A stretch of 64,000 nucleotides of DNA from Hydractinia symbiolongicarpus (taxonomy: Eukaryota; Cnidaria; Hydrozoa; Anthoathecata; Hydractiniidae), in assembly GCF_029227915.1 (NCBI RefSeq), contig NC_079880.1, positions 10,691,501 to 10,755,500 of the forward strand, written 5' to 3'. The notes under the pieces were generated by a model. It had not been told where the DNA came from. It worked only from the letters and a program-made list of their open reading frames with translations, and made no database searches. A program made the position numbers and the translations under genes. Positions 1-10,922 of the stretch are shown piece by piece (position 1 is the first letter of the stretch; the number at the start of each line of letters is the position of its first letter).

Positions 1-1469
1 CTCCACAAACTGTTTAACCAAGATCTTGGGGTCCTCGTGCTCGATGAACGTCACCTGGCTATTCAAACTATCGGCAATACCAACACTTATCGGAACATGT
101 TTCGAAAGGTATGTTAGATTGGATGTTTGCCGGTAATTTAAAGGTGATAGGAGGGCTTCGAAATCAAATACCAGGTAGTGAGGTTATGGTCTGAACTCCT
201 TCTGAAAGTACCTCTTGATTTTATGTGGTTTCTCATATTCCCAAGCCGTGACGAGGTCGTAGCCCTTTTCCCGTATCGTCCTTTTCTTAGACAGGGTTGC
301 AGTGTAATGAGTCTTGTCCGTCTTGGTTCTCCCGGATAGACAGGGACATCCGTGCAACTTACATCCATTGTACTCGTAAACAGTTTTTGTGACAGGCTCA
401 TAGCCATCAACTTTCCACTCCCTTTTGCCATCACGGATAACACGTTCACTACCATGACCGCATAAAGCATGATGAATATGCCTTCCGGTTTGTTTTGACA
501 TGTATTCTATCCATTTTGATGCATCATAGCTATACCCCTCATCGTAAAAGACATTCTCGGCCCTGCCCGGCATACGTTTGACCTTCCCCCCCTTTGCAAA
601 TGATCGTCCCCTTGACACCCTCGCATTCGCACGTAGTAATTCTCGTAGTAATTCTCGTAGTAATCTCGGGCCAGGGCGAAGGCTGTTTTTGATAGACGTT
701 CCGTTCCCCGTACTACATCTGCCCTCTCCTTTACTGCAAGACTTCTCCAGAGGCATAGGTTGTCCGTTCTGGCATCCTCATCATCCATGGCGTACATGCA
801 CCTTTTGTTTCGCAACCAACCCGGGAGAGGGCGGCATCCCAAAAGAGGTTCACGCATACTTACCACCTTGATCTGTACGTGATTGAAGATAATTTTTCCC
901 TCATATGCTCCCGGGGTCTCGGGGGTTCTAGTGAGTGGTAAATAAGCCTTGGTCCAGAACTCGTGATCCTCCAGATCGAGACGCTTCATCTCGCATTCTT
1001 CTACAAACGCTTCGATTTCCGCTATACTTGACAGCGACCCAGAGCTCTTTGTTTTGTGGTAATCAGACACATCGTCCCCACCCTTGCAAATATCACAGCT
1101 AAAGCTATACACAACCTTAACGCGCATTTCTATATGTGGTGTAATTTTTTGCACAATTGCGCGCTTCAGAGATTGATTCAAATGCTTGTTAAAACGCCAT
1201 GTTTTGATCCTATTTCCATCCTCCAACATCTGGATATCGTCCTCGGGGGCTTGATATTCAATATCCTCCACGTAGTCCTCCCCTGCCTCCTGTTCAATCT
1301 CGTCGTGAAGCGTTGTACCTCCCGAAATTTGTTCCTTTGCCCTATTGTATTAGAATGAAACGGTATTCCGCACACTCTGTAATCGATCGGCAAGGGCGTC
1401 GCGAGTTGGTGCCACTGGTGCCGACAGGGTGCTATATAGTTTGCTGATGGCATTCCTAAGCCAACTCAT
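1..1469 (-). pseudogene. Polinton/Maverick-type family-B DNA polymerase, 5' part, degraded
   Basis: Seen: on the minus strand an ATG at 1469 opens a reading frame that runs, past an in-frame TAA at 1350-1352, to about 640. A second frame covers about 640-187, ends at an in-frame TAA (184-186), and the same frame reopens to the window edge. The product carries the hallmarks of protein-primed polymerases of Polintons: an N-terminal region ending in NLCLWRSLAVK-type sequence, a VDGYEP...VYEYNGCKLHGCPC block, and a DFE exonuclease I motif at 157-165. Known: these polymerases are over 1000 residues and continue with exonuclease and polymerase domains, which would lie left of the window. Inference: the region between the ALARDYYE block (~670) and the KWIEYM block (~500) is much shorter than I remember for the family and lacks its zinc-finger segment, so an internal deletion is likely. 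Two stops plus a frame change mean it is dead. Confidence 0.82.
633..668. repeat. 12-bp tandem repeat inside the polymerase remnant
   Basis: About 2.9 copies of the unit gtagtaattctc. On the minus strand it encodes a repeated YENYYENYY. It sits at the point where the coding frame of the polymerase remnant changes, so it probably marks the deletion or repair junction. Confidence 0.7.
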
Positions 1470-1850
1470 CTTTATTATATACTTTTAACGTCGTCAGAGG
1501 ATTTCATTCTGCCCAACTAACACAGTTATTTCCCTCTTTATTGCGAATGCGTTGATTATTAGCGGTATTCCCCCTTTTTACTCATTTTTGTATGATAGGG
1601 ACTTACCCTTGATATGGATGACTAAGCACCGCTTATTAGGGATTTTTTACGCATATTAATAGATTTTTGTGCAAAGAGGCGTGACAAAAGTTGTGACGTC
1701 ACAAGTGAAATTGTCTATGATAATTTTTATAAGAGTTTGACCGTGTTTTTTAAAAAGTGTGGTTATATGCCATCTCTACTCTAGCTAAAGTAAATAGAAA
1801 ACAGACTACACTTTCTTCCAGTTAACTCAATCTAAGAATTTTAAATGCGA

Positions 1851-1900
1851 TATATAAAGGACGGGCGACCCGGTGGTTTTTTCCGCTGGTTGAGGACTAG
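1851..1900 (+). repeat. Mini-Helitron, 3' end fragment
   Basis: Contains ataaaggacgggcgacccgg, a decayed form of the CCCGTGG...CCACGGG hairpin of the family, and ends in CTAG followed by T at 1901. It is a truncated copy of the family described at 30928-31057. Confidence 0.55.
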
Positions 1901-2369
1901 TTATAATATAGATTTGCAGAATAAGTTTCACGCAAAAATTTCACATAATTCTGTGCAAAAAAATAGTTGCATATCCTCACAGTGAAATTTTAGACATAAA
2001 TAAAGACTGTGCAACATATCTTCAAAAATTGTCTCTATCGCACAAATTGGCTTTGAACATTCCCTTTGGACAACAATTTGTTAATGTACGTTGAGATCAA
2101 AGTCTATACTTTGTTAAACATATTAATATGTAAAGAGGATCGTCTTTCTTTTATCAACCATCCCAAAGTTTAGTATGAAAAAAACCTGCTGATTTAATTG
2201 GTGTACTTCTAATGAAATTTAAAGTCATTATTAAAATAATATCACAAAAACGTCTTTTTGTTAATAATTACGAGTCTTAGCGCAATTTCATAATTGTCCT
2301 ACAGACACACGAAATGCAAGGTATAAAGGACAGGCGAAGCCGTGGATTGATCTACTGGCTACTGAATAT

Positions 2370-2499
2370 TCTTTATATTAATAGCCGTTGCGCTCAACTT
2401 TTTTTCGGATCTCGCCCCACACGAATGCAGGAAAAACTGATGCGGAAATTACGTACAACGAACGAATTCTCATGGATTTTTCTACGGGTTAACGACTAG
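2370..2499 (+). repeat. Mini-Helitron copy with degenerate neighbours
   Basis: Starts around TCTTTATATTAATAGCC and ends in catggatttttctacgggtt then aacgactag, followed by T. This is the family's hairpin and CTAG terminus. A 3' fragment lies just upstream (2312-2366) and a more decayed copy downstream (about 2510-2650), giving a small head-to-tail cluster. Confidence 0.6.
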
Positions 2500-3039
2500 T
2501 ATTTATAAAAACATCCGTATGCGCATGTGTGTGCAAATGGGCTGCGCTCTTCCTGCCCTAGCAGAGTAATTGATTTTGCGGCGCCAATGCGGAAAATAAA
2601 TAAAACAAGCGAATTATTGTGGATTTTTACGCAACTACGTGTAAAGATGTACGAAATAGTCCCGAAATATGTACGTCAGGCGAACATAAAGAGCGTTTTG
2701 AATCTGTTTTATTAAGTTGAAACCAATCGCATTATTAAGCATTTTCAAAACGCAAAGAATCAAAGAAAGAAACAACGTGAGATTTGAACCACCTACATTG
2801 TCAAAACGTATCTTTTGATCAAAGTCTTTCTCCTATTAACCATGACCGAAACGACTTGTAAGAGAAAGAGGTAGCGGTCCCAAGCCCTTAGGCTGTTGCA
2901 GTCATGAAAGAGGTCATTTATGGTGATAACAAGCTTTTTCGCATTGAAAACAGAAATTTTGGTGGAAAGCTACAGCGCTTGTAAGAAGTTATTCAACAGA
3001 ACATTACTTAAATTGAGTATTAAATCTGCTTTAAAACTA

Positions 3040-3190
3040 CAGACGAATATGTAGACGAGTACAGACGAATACAGACGAGTTCAGACGAGTTACAAACGAG
3101 TTAAAGACTGGTTAAAAACAAATCACAGGCGAGTACAAAAGAGTTACAGACGAATCAAAGACGAGTACAGGCGAATTACAAATTACTCCA
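3040..3190. repeat. Degenerate ~10-12 bp minisatellite (acagacgagt)n
   Basis: About a dozen variants of acagacgagt(t) and acagacgaat follow one another. There is no open frame of note. It lies ~1.1 kb upstream of the BMP start codon. Confidence 0.75.
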
Positions 3191-4265
3191 TCGCTACTCG
3201 CAGCTCCTATTTTGACTCAGACAGATAAATAAACATACCCATGGCGAGGATTACGATATAGATTCAAATACTGTTTCATTGACAAAAAAATGACTGTGTT
3301 AAAAAGACAAGGCAAAGGAGAGACAAACAAAGGGGAAATCTATTCACCCTTTGCACCAATTAGCGGTTTAGTAAACACATGAGAAGTTGTTATTTTTACT
3401 GCCTGCGTGAAATACACCTAATATAAGAAACATACAGCGTGCGATGCGACATCAAATACGTGACTGGTGCGTCACGTTACAACATTTGACTTCTGAAATC
3501 TTAGTTGGCTGATCAAAAGAGAGAAGAAATTTATATGGGACTATAAACTTTACCACGTGTAAGCTAAACACAGGATGGTTTGAGGTCGTTTTAATTAAAC
3601 AAACCAAGATAATTAGACGGAAAGAAAAAGCATGGAACAAATGACAAAGTTAGATACACTCCACAAACCAAAAACGATGTTTCCGACGATCTTATCAACC
3701 TAAAAATGACGTTAAAAAGTATATTTAAGGCCTGTTTCTCACTAGAAAGTTATCGCACACAAAAAGCATCTAAATGTTTTTTTTTGTATCAGCGTATTTT
3801 TCTTTGGATAATCTTTAACATGTATCAGATATAACACAATCCAATTACAATATCTGATATTAAATTATCAGAAATGTTACATTAATTATCTCCAATTCAA
3901 CATAAATTATTATAAGTTCAATATAAATTATCATAAATTAAGCGTAAAAACAACATTATGGACAATTACAAACACTTGAAGTTTTGTGTACTTATCTGAA
4001 GTGGTCCTGCTGCGATGTTTAGAGTATGATTGACAACTTAATTCGTGATAAAAGGAGACGAAAGTGGCTCCTGACCGCGTCATAGATACCGAAACGATAA
4101 AACAAAAACTACAAGTGGCAGGAGATTTTTGTTAGAACGTTAAATTGTTTAAAACTTTATGTTGATCAACGTGAAGAACAAACTGATTCTAACAGAGAGA
4201 AAAAAAAGGTTACAAAAGACAGACTGGATTTTTAAGAATTAAACTTCTGTTATACTCAAATCAAA

Positions 4266-7200
4266 ATGAGACTACTACAGATGTGTATTTATATTTATGG
4301 TGTATTTGAAATGATACAGCATGAAGTGATGTGTATTCCACAAGGCACTCGTAGTGAGATTGAGAAAAATGTACTCGAAATTTTCGGTATGGATAACCGA
4401 CCACGTCCGGACCTGATCCAGTCTTTTTCACGGGATGTGACATCATCTGCCAAGAAGTATATGATTGGCTTATACGAGACTGTGCAAGAAAAAGCTGTCT
4501 CTCAAAATACGACAGAAAGTACGATGAACACGACAGTTACGGGAAACAGTACCGACTTGTTGCACAAGGCCGACACGATAATTAGTTTTGTTAATAACGG
4601 TAAGAGCTTTCACTCCACTAGCTGTTTATTTCGTAACAATTTGGGTTATCAAGTAAATATACTTCAGATTGGTCAAAAACGTCAGGTTAAGCTTGGAACA
4701 CTCAGTCCCAAAAATTATTTTATTAATAATCTAATAATGATAATAAAGATTGCAAAACACAATATTTATACAAAATATTTAAATAAGTCATTTTAAAAAC
4801 AAATACAAAAATCCCCATAATAAATAAACGTTCGACCATTGACCACAGAGCTTCTAAAATTTGCCTAATTAATATACATAGTGTAAAGAGAGTTTTAAAA
4901 ATAGAAAATAATCCAGCTATAAAGTTTTCTTTTGATCTCAGGAAAAATCGAGATTTTTATCTTTTACGTCAGGGTAAAAAGGATAATGACAATCTTTTGA
5001 CAATCGTGTTTTAAATGAAAACGATTTTACGGCATAAAATACGGCACACAAACGATTTCACGGCATATAATACGGCACACAAACGATTTCACGGCATATA
5101 ATACGACACACAAACGACTTCACGACATATAATACAGCACACAAACGATTTCACGGCATATAATACGGCACACAAACGATTTCACAACATATAATACTGC
5201 ACACAAACGATTTCACGGCACTTGATACAGCATATTAATTTTTATCAGAACCAAATCTTTTTTGATGCCACTTTAAGGGTTTTAGGATATTCATACTGTG
5301 TTTAAATATAATACGATTGTCATTATGTATTGAATTATATATTAATTTGGGCATATAACTTCACAATAAAAATAAGTACGAGATGCTTGATTGAATTACA
5401 CTGCAATCTCATAGATTTGGAGAGTAGCCGATCATACTAAAATATCATACGTGGTCTAGTTGACGGTCATACTAAAATGTCATACATGGACTGGGTGACG
5501 AAGGATTTCCACAAATAGAAACTTTTTCTGTTGTTGTTGGAAAGACAGAAGTCAATGTTATTGTTTAATGACCCCAAGTTGAATCATTAATCCGCCATCT
5601 CCCTCCCTTTTCCAGCTCATTTTTCGTGTGCCAGATTTGTTATGAATAATTCGTCACATTGCTTAGCCAAAATAATTCGTCATATCATCTCCGTTTAGTC
5701 GAGTTTTGTCTCGCTTAGTCAAATTAATTTGTCTCCTTTAGTCAAATTAATTCGCCTTATTAAGTCAAACTAATTCGTCTTGTTTAGACAACCCATAAAG
5801 TAAGAACTGTAACGAAATACTTTTTATTAAACAAACCAACATGAGTGGGGACTGTTCAATACTTACGTAACGTTAAACTTCCCTTTTCAGAAACACCTAC
5901 CCTCTCATGACGCTTCGTCACGTTTTTACTTAAGACATCATAATAATTAAATCACACTAGAAGACAACACTTACCCCCTCTCCCCTACCCCGCTCCCTCA
6001 CTACCCCTACCCCCGAAAAAGAACAAACAAAATCCTGGGATCATGAGCAGGTGCAAGCCACAGAATCTGTTTATCGAAATCAAAATTTGGCCGAACCTTT
6101 TTCAAAATAAAATACTTTGCTGCTGAAAATTTTGTTAGTGATAATGCGTTTTCAAAAAATTAGTTTAAAAAAACTTTTAAAACAGATAACCATCGTTGGA
6201 TATTTATTTTTGTCATCAGATTAAGGTACAATTATGTGAAGTTGTAATTTTCCTAGAAGAGTTTTCCACAACATTAGGATTTGAATTGAGGAAAAGTTTT
6301 AACTTTTAATTGGACGATGCAATATGTCTGTCTTCTCATAAAAACGTTTGCTTATAACTTTCTAGGTAGATCCCAAGTTTTTATACTTTTTATAACTGTG
6401 TGTAAATCTGTATATTTTTGTTATTTATTCAGGTGTAATTAAATTGAAGTATATCTAAATTGCGTTATTTGTCGCCCATATTTAATACTTTTCAGACCAG
6501 GTTACTTTAACCCCTTTTTTATATAGGAACAATGTTATAAGAACATGAACCTTAGACTCACAATCCCAGACTCAAATCATTGTTTTTACAACTAAAACTA
6601 CTCAAGAAATGGAATAGTCAAAAAGCCTAAAAAAGCGGTTAAGTCACATAGTTTTGCGCAATTATTCAATCATTTATCCTGTTTTTAAATTGGAAATCTC
6701 AGCCTTGGGTCGACCATTGGACGTTTTGCTCTGTGGAAAGTTTCTCTTGACAAGGCGGAAATCTTCAAGCCTTGAGGCTTCTTGTCTATTTTTAATATAT
6801 ACTTAGTAAATTTACCCTTCTCTCTCACATTTGTTTGGATATAGTCTGTTTGGGTATGTTTGTTATCTTCTTTGTCTATTATATAAATATTTTTCTTTTA
6901 AATAGTTTTCTACTTTTTAACATATCTATAGTAACTTTAGAGCATATTTTATATATAATTTATTTTTTAAATCATTACTTTTATATTTTAAACAGGACAC
7001 ATATTTATAGCAGTTTTTTAAAACTGAAATGTACATATCCTGTATAAATATTCTGATAAATAAAAAAAAATAAAAAAAAATAAAAAAGACAATGAATGGC
7101 CACGTTTCAGTAGAACGTAGTTGCTCAAAATGTTGACGAAAATGTTGACCGAGAATTTTGATCGATTTGCCCCGTGCTCGACCACTTCAGCGTTGGGAAC

Positions 7201-8204
7201 ACTGTTTGGGCAAAGATTAGAACTAGATCTATTTAGGATTGCTGAAATAAGTTCTGGAGTTACAGAAGAGAAAACAACTAAAAAATGTATTTTACATGTT
7301 TAAATTGTCCTAAATCTTTTTAGGGCTTGTTCCCCGTCCAAACGCAAGCGATGAAGACGGCGCAATGTTTTTTGACGTCGAGTCAAATCTCGTGATCGAA
7401 GACACATTAGCATCGGAGGTTCGCATATTTCTGAATGTGAGTAAAAAGAAGCTAGCTGATAACGTCTTAAGAGTGACTGTATACAAAATTATTATTCCGA
7501 AAACGCGATATCTGGTATTGGCTTCCCGCATAGTTAATGCGACAGAATCGCAGTGGCATGAATTTGACGTCCTTAAAGCGTCAATATCGTGGAAAGAAGA
7601 TCCGTCACAAAACAACGGTATTCTTGTTGTTTGCGAAACATTGACCAATCAAGTCAAAGCGTTTAAAGAATGTGGACTCATTGACCTTCGCAGTGACGAC
7701 GAGAACAGGCCTTTTTTGGTTTCTTTTTATCACTCTGGAGATGAGGATGAAATCTTAGCCGAGCAGTTACCCGAGGATGGAGACACCGATTATAAAACAC
7801 AAGCGAGGGAGAGAAGACGTAGAAATTTGGATCATTTATTTCCGAGAGGCTCAATGTCTGGGAGTTTTCGTAACTTGAAACGTCATAACTCCACATGCGG
7901 GAGACACCCACTGTATATAGCATTCAGAGATCTAGGTTGGAACGATTGGATAATAGCACCAGAAGGATATAAAGCTGCGTACTGCGGTGGAGAGTGCAAA
8001 TTCCCGTTACATGAGAACATGAACGCAAGTAATCATGCCATTATACAAACATTAGTCCACATGATGATGCCAGAGAAAATTCCTGAGCCCTGTTGTGCCC
8101 CAGTACGGCTTGAGCCGTTAAAGGTACTCTACTTAGATAGATCCAATAACGTAGTCATGAAAACCTACTCTGACATGATTGTAAATGATTGCGGTTGTCA
8201 ATAA
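4266..8204 (+). CDS. BMP5-8: BMP5-8-type TGF-beta ligand preproprotein
   Basis: Two exons, 4266-4599 and 7324-8204, join in phase 1 (AACG|GTAAGAG donor, TTTTTAG|GG acceptor) to give 404 aa. Residues 1-24 form a hydrophobic signal peptide. The prodomain follows (ADTIISFVNNG is read across the splice, then FFDV). A furin site RERRRR ends at residue 278. The mature domain has all seven family cysteines (303, 332, 336, 368, 369, 401, 403), including CGGEC, CCAP and the terminal CGC, plus RDLGWNDWIIAPEGY and a conserved NAS glycosylation site. Known: such ligands are secreted as disulfide dimers that bind type I/II serine kinase receptors and activate SMAD1/5. The IIAPEGY and NHAIIQTLVH segments favour the BMP5-8 over the BMP2/4 subfamily; a tree would settle this. 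The ATG at 4266 is chosen because the signal peptide starts there. An AATAAA lies at 8895-8900. Confidence 0.95.
5019..5240. repeat. 31-bp tandem repeat in the BMP intron
   Basis: About seven copies of a 31-bp unit built on acacaaacgatttcacggca plus tataatacggc. Copies are nearly identical in the centre and more diverged at both ends. It lies in the only intron of the BMP gene. Confidence 0.9.
5640..5790. repeat. Degenerate ~22-bp tandem repeat (ttagtcaaattaattcgtct)
   Basis: Five to six imperfect units of ttagtcaaattaattcgtct-like sequence follow each other in the BMP intron, 400 bp after the 31-bp array. Confidence 0.7.
6753..6788 (+). repeat. Short hairpin repeat shared with 47443-47480
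   Basis: ggcggaaatcttcaagcc, a 4-base loop, then ggcttcttgt. The loop differs from the second copy (ttga here, atcg there) while the stem AAGCC/GGCTT is kept. It looks like the end of a mobile element. Confidence 0.55.
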
Positions 8205-8654
8205 TACTAAAATAGCTTGCTACGTGTGAAATAATTTCACTAACATTAAAAAGAGTTGTCAACTTTTCGAGATGGTGAATTGCCACTTCATATAAATTTC
8301 GAGTCAAGTATCGAAACTGAAGAAACCTCTTTACCAGCCAGGGGATATGTTATTTTTTGTAATATATATATAATGACATATTTAATATATATTTTTAACT
8401 TATCTCTGATAAATTTTAATTTAAACGTGCTTCACTTTTGAGCGATTCCAATATGGCATGAAAAGTTCCACAACAGGGCACCTTGTTTGTGTATAATTAT
8501 TGTAATTTAAAAAAATGTTTTAAAACTCACATTTGTAAGCATATGTAAAAGTAAAATGCTATCCGATATTGTAAAAAACAGAGCTTTTTAATTGTTTCCT
8601 TAATCTCTTTCCTAATTGCTTTTTTACTTTCCGATACATGGCCTGTCTCAACAA

Positions 8655-8757
8655 CTTCGTCCCTAGGCCATTTTGTATCTTATACGAATGTTCATGCTCA
8701 TATCGCTGTTTATGACAGAAAAGATACAAGACAACTTCGTCCCCAGGCTATTTGCTT
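8655..8757. repeat. Fold-back family element (acaacttcgtccc)
   Basis: Two direct copies of acaacttcgtccc(t/c)aggc flank a core in which gtatctta and aagatacaa are inverted. It is related to the other cctcgtccccagg elements in this window. Confidence 0.55.
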
Positions 8758-9120
8758 TTCAACGGCGCTGCGCTTTCTGATAGTTCTAGCCACAGTAAAT
8801 AGTGTTGGGATGGTGCTTGGATAAACGATGCCCTGAGGACGAGGTTGATGTCTTAGATGTTTGAATAAACGCCCGAACGTCTCGAAGGCGTCTAAATAAA
8901 ATATTATTATTTCTTTAACGAGCTTTCAGTGCTTTTTTGTTTATTGCTGAGTTTTTTCATGACGCAAAAATTCCAAAAAACAAGTCCAAACTCCACTCTA
9001 GTTAATGACCCTTTTAATATTAACATTAATTGCATATTTCAACTATGAGTTCACTTGTGTATGTTAAATTGTGTATTTACAATGCTAACATCTCCTTAAT
9101 TTAATCACATACAGAGATAC

Positions 9121-9195
9121 ACAACCTCGTCCCCAGGGCTTGTCAGGCTTTTTATATTTGGATGGCCGTTCAAATATAAAAAACGAAGTTGAGAG
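9121..9195. repeat. Fold-back element
   Basis: cctcgtccccagggcttgtc then ttttatatttgga is followed by caaatataaaaaacgaagtt, an imperfect inverted copy. Same family as 60436-60510. Confidence 0.6.
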
Positions 9196-9313
9196 ATACA
9201 CTGTTGTTGCGGTTGTGTACAGCCTAACGCTGTTTAACAAATAATAAAACCTCTATATAGCGGCAGAGATTTTTGCTTGTGGACGTTTTTTCTAAATCGG
9301 CTTATTGTTCTAA

Positions 9314-9448
9314 CTAGTCGTTAGCCCGTGGAAAATCCACGGGTTCGCCCGTCCTTTTTATACCGCATTGCGTGCTCTTGCTATTGCGCAGCTAAGCTAC
9401 CATTTTGCGTGACAGACAGACAGACGTATACGGGTATTATAATATAGA
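9314..9448 (-). repeat. Mini-Helitron, near-complete copy
   Basis: Read on the minus strand it starts TCTATATTATAATACCCG, carries a (CTGT)n tract, then the hairpin CCCGTGG-ATTTT-CCACGGG about 10 bases before the terminal CTAG, followed by T. The base before TC is T rather than A. Length 135 bp, no coding capacity. Confidence 0.8.
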
Positions 9449-9531
9449 AAACCTGCCCTGCGGTGTTAGGTTAAAATCAAATCCATCGCCAAGAGCGTAT
9501 TTCAAATATGACATCTTTCATGCAAAAATGC

Positions 9532-9598
9532 AATCTCGTTCCCAGGACTTCTTTTTCTGATATCTAGAAAGCGAAAAAGAAGTTCTGAGAACGAGATT
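9532..9598. repeat. Palindromic fold-back element with 26-bp arms
   Basis: Left arm 9532-9557 and right arm 9573-9598 are inverted copies with two mismatches around a 15-base loop. Arms begin aatctcgttcccaggacttc. Non-coding; a short MITE or fold-back element. Confidence 0.8.
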
Positions 9599-9966
9599 GG
9601 CAAAAAACGGACAAAAAAGTTTAAAAATTTTTATTATTATTTTTATTACTATTATTAAAAGACTTTCTTCTGGCATATCCATGTATAAATATACACAGCA
9701 CTTTATCCAAAATTGAAAAAAAGATGAGATTACTGAAGTTTAAAAAATGTATAGACATGCTTACACTAAAATTTCTAACATAAATATTAAAGTTATTGTT
9801 AAAAGAAAAAAAAGCATTTAGTAAAAAACGTTACACAGTAGATAGGCGACATATTTCTTGACCAATCATTTGGCAGTTTTTGTACACACACTAGAATAGC
9901 CTGAAGTGCAGAAACTTATCATAAATTTCACAAAAAGTAGGTTATGGAAATGGTTGATACATAAGA

Positions 9967-10404
9967 CTAGCCAGTGGCCCGTGAAAAAAATGCACAGATC
10001 CTTTTTATACCGCACTTGCGGTACCATTTTGCGTGACAGACGTAAACGGGTATTAACATATAAGACTAGTCGTTAGCCTGTAGAAAAATCCACGGGTTAG
10101 CCCATCCTTTTTATACCGCATTGCGTGCGTTTCGCTACTTGCGCAGCTAAGCTACCATTTTGCGTGACAGACAGACGGACAGACGTATACGGGTATTATA
10201 ATATAGATAGTCGTTAACCCGTGGAAAAATCCACGAGGTCGCCCGTTGCGTTCGCTCGTTCTTTATATTTAACCGTCGCAACAAAGTGGATAAAAATATA
10301 TCACATTTGGTATTCGTGCACAATTTAAAAATTTCGTGTTTCCGTTACGGGACGCCGCTTTTGCGGACACACAGACAGACAGAAGACGGCTATTATTAAA
10401 GAGA
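9967..10404 (-). repeat. Tandem array of three mini-Helitrons
   Basis: Three head-to-tail minus-oriented copies: about 9967-10062 (diverged), 10066-10207 (complete, TCTATATT start, hairpin, CTAG end) and 10208-10404 (TCTCTTTAATAATAGCC start; its 3' end abuts the previous copy's 5' end directly). A different internal sequence in the third copy shows that the ends are conserved and the cargo varies. Confidence 0.8.
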
Positions 10405-10922
10405 TAATAAATGATATAAAATACAAATAACATTTACTATAAAGAAAAATTCCATTCGCAGGTGCAAGTAGAAGACGTGAATCGACTTACACTGTTTGTC
10501 CAAATTTTTTGTAAGTAAAATGTACGACTAATTGTAAGTAAAAGGTACGACTAACAAAAAATAAGGTCGAATAATGAATTGAGGAAATTTAAATATAGTC
10601 AAAAAGTCGATTTTACTAAGATTTGCAAATGTTATCAATTTGAGCAAAAAATTAAACCAGTTTCTTGGTAAGGCTATATAATATAGATTTCTCATTCTTT
10701 TTTCATACTATTGGAGTGTTTTCATCAATAAAGATTTTGAAGTATCCTTTTTTACTAACTTCCATTCTTTGCTGTGATTTCCTACCTGACTAAATATTAG
10801 GACCAATGAAAGATTGAACCGACAAAATTAGGGCCGATCAGAAATGATAAGGAGATAACTGTGTTAAGTGTTATATTGTCACCATAAAAACACACGTTTA
10901 ATCAAAAAAATCGCGATAACAA

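Larger units (their letters stand above)
1470..4265. other. Intergenic, repeat-rich, no gene recognised
   Basis: Between the Polinton remnant and the BMP gene. Short open frames at 2314-2499 and 2527-2715 fall inside Helitron-like repeats and show no protein signature. The stretch holds two or three plus-oriented mini-Helitron copies (1851-2650) and a degenerate minisatellite (3040-3190). 3200-4265 is plain A+T-rich DNA that presumably includes the BMP promoter; I see no clear regulatory motif. Confidence 0.6.
8205..10922. other. Intergenic, dense mobile-element debris
   Basis: Between the BMP gene and the 3' end of the PAN-EGF gene. It contains a fold-back family based on cctcgtccccagg (8655-8757, 9121-9195, 9532-9598) and four minus-oriented mini-Helitrons (9314-9448 and the array 9967-10404). 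The rest is A+T-rich with no credible frame. Confidence 0.75.

Noticed and set aside
138-470. 110-codon minus frame overlapping the polymerase remnant
   Set aside because: It is an alternative frame of the same DNA; the polymerase motifs are in the other frame.
2314-2715. Two ~60-codon plus-strand frames
   Set aside because: They are translations of Helitron-like repeat sequence with no domain or splice context.
2767-2870. Possible tRNA on the minus strand (A box tggttaatagg, B box ggttcaaatc)
   Set aside because: The T-arm stem does not pair and no acceptor stem is visible; at most a decayed SINE.
6835-7047. Hydrophobic 70-codon plus frame
   Set aside because: It lies in the BMP intron in T-rich DNA; composition alone explains it.
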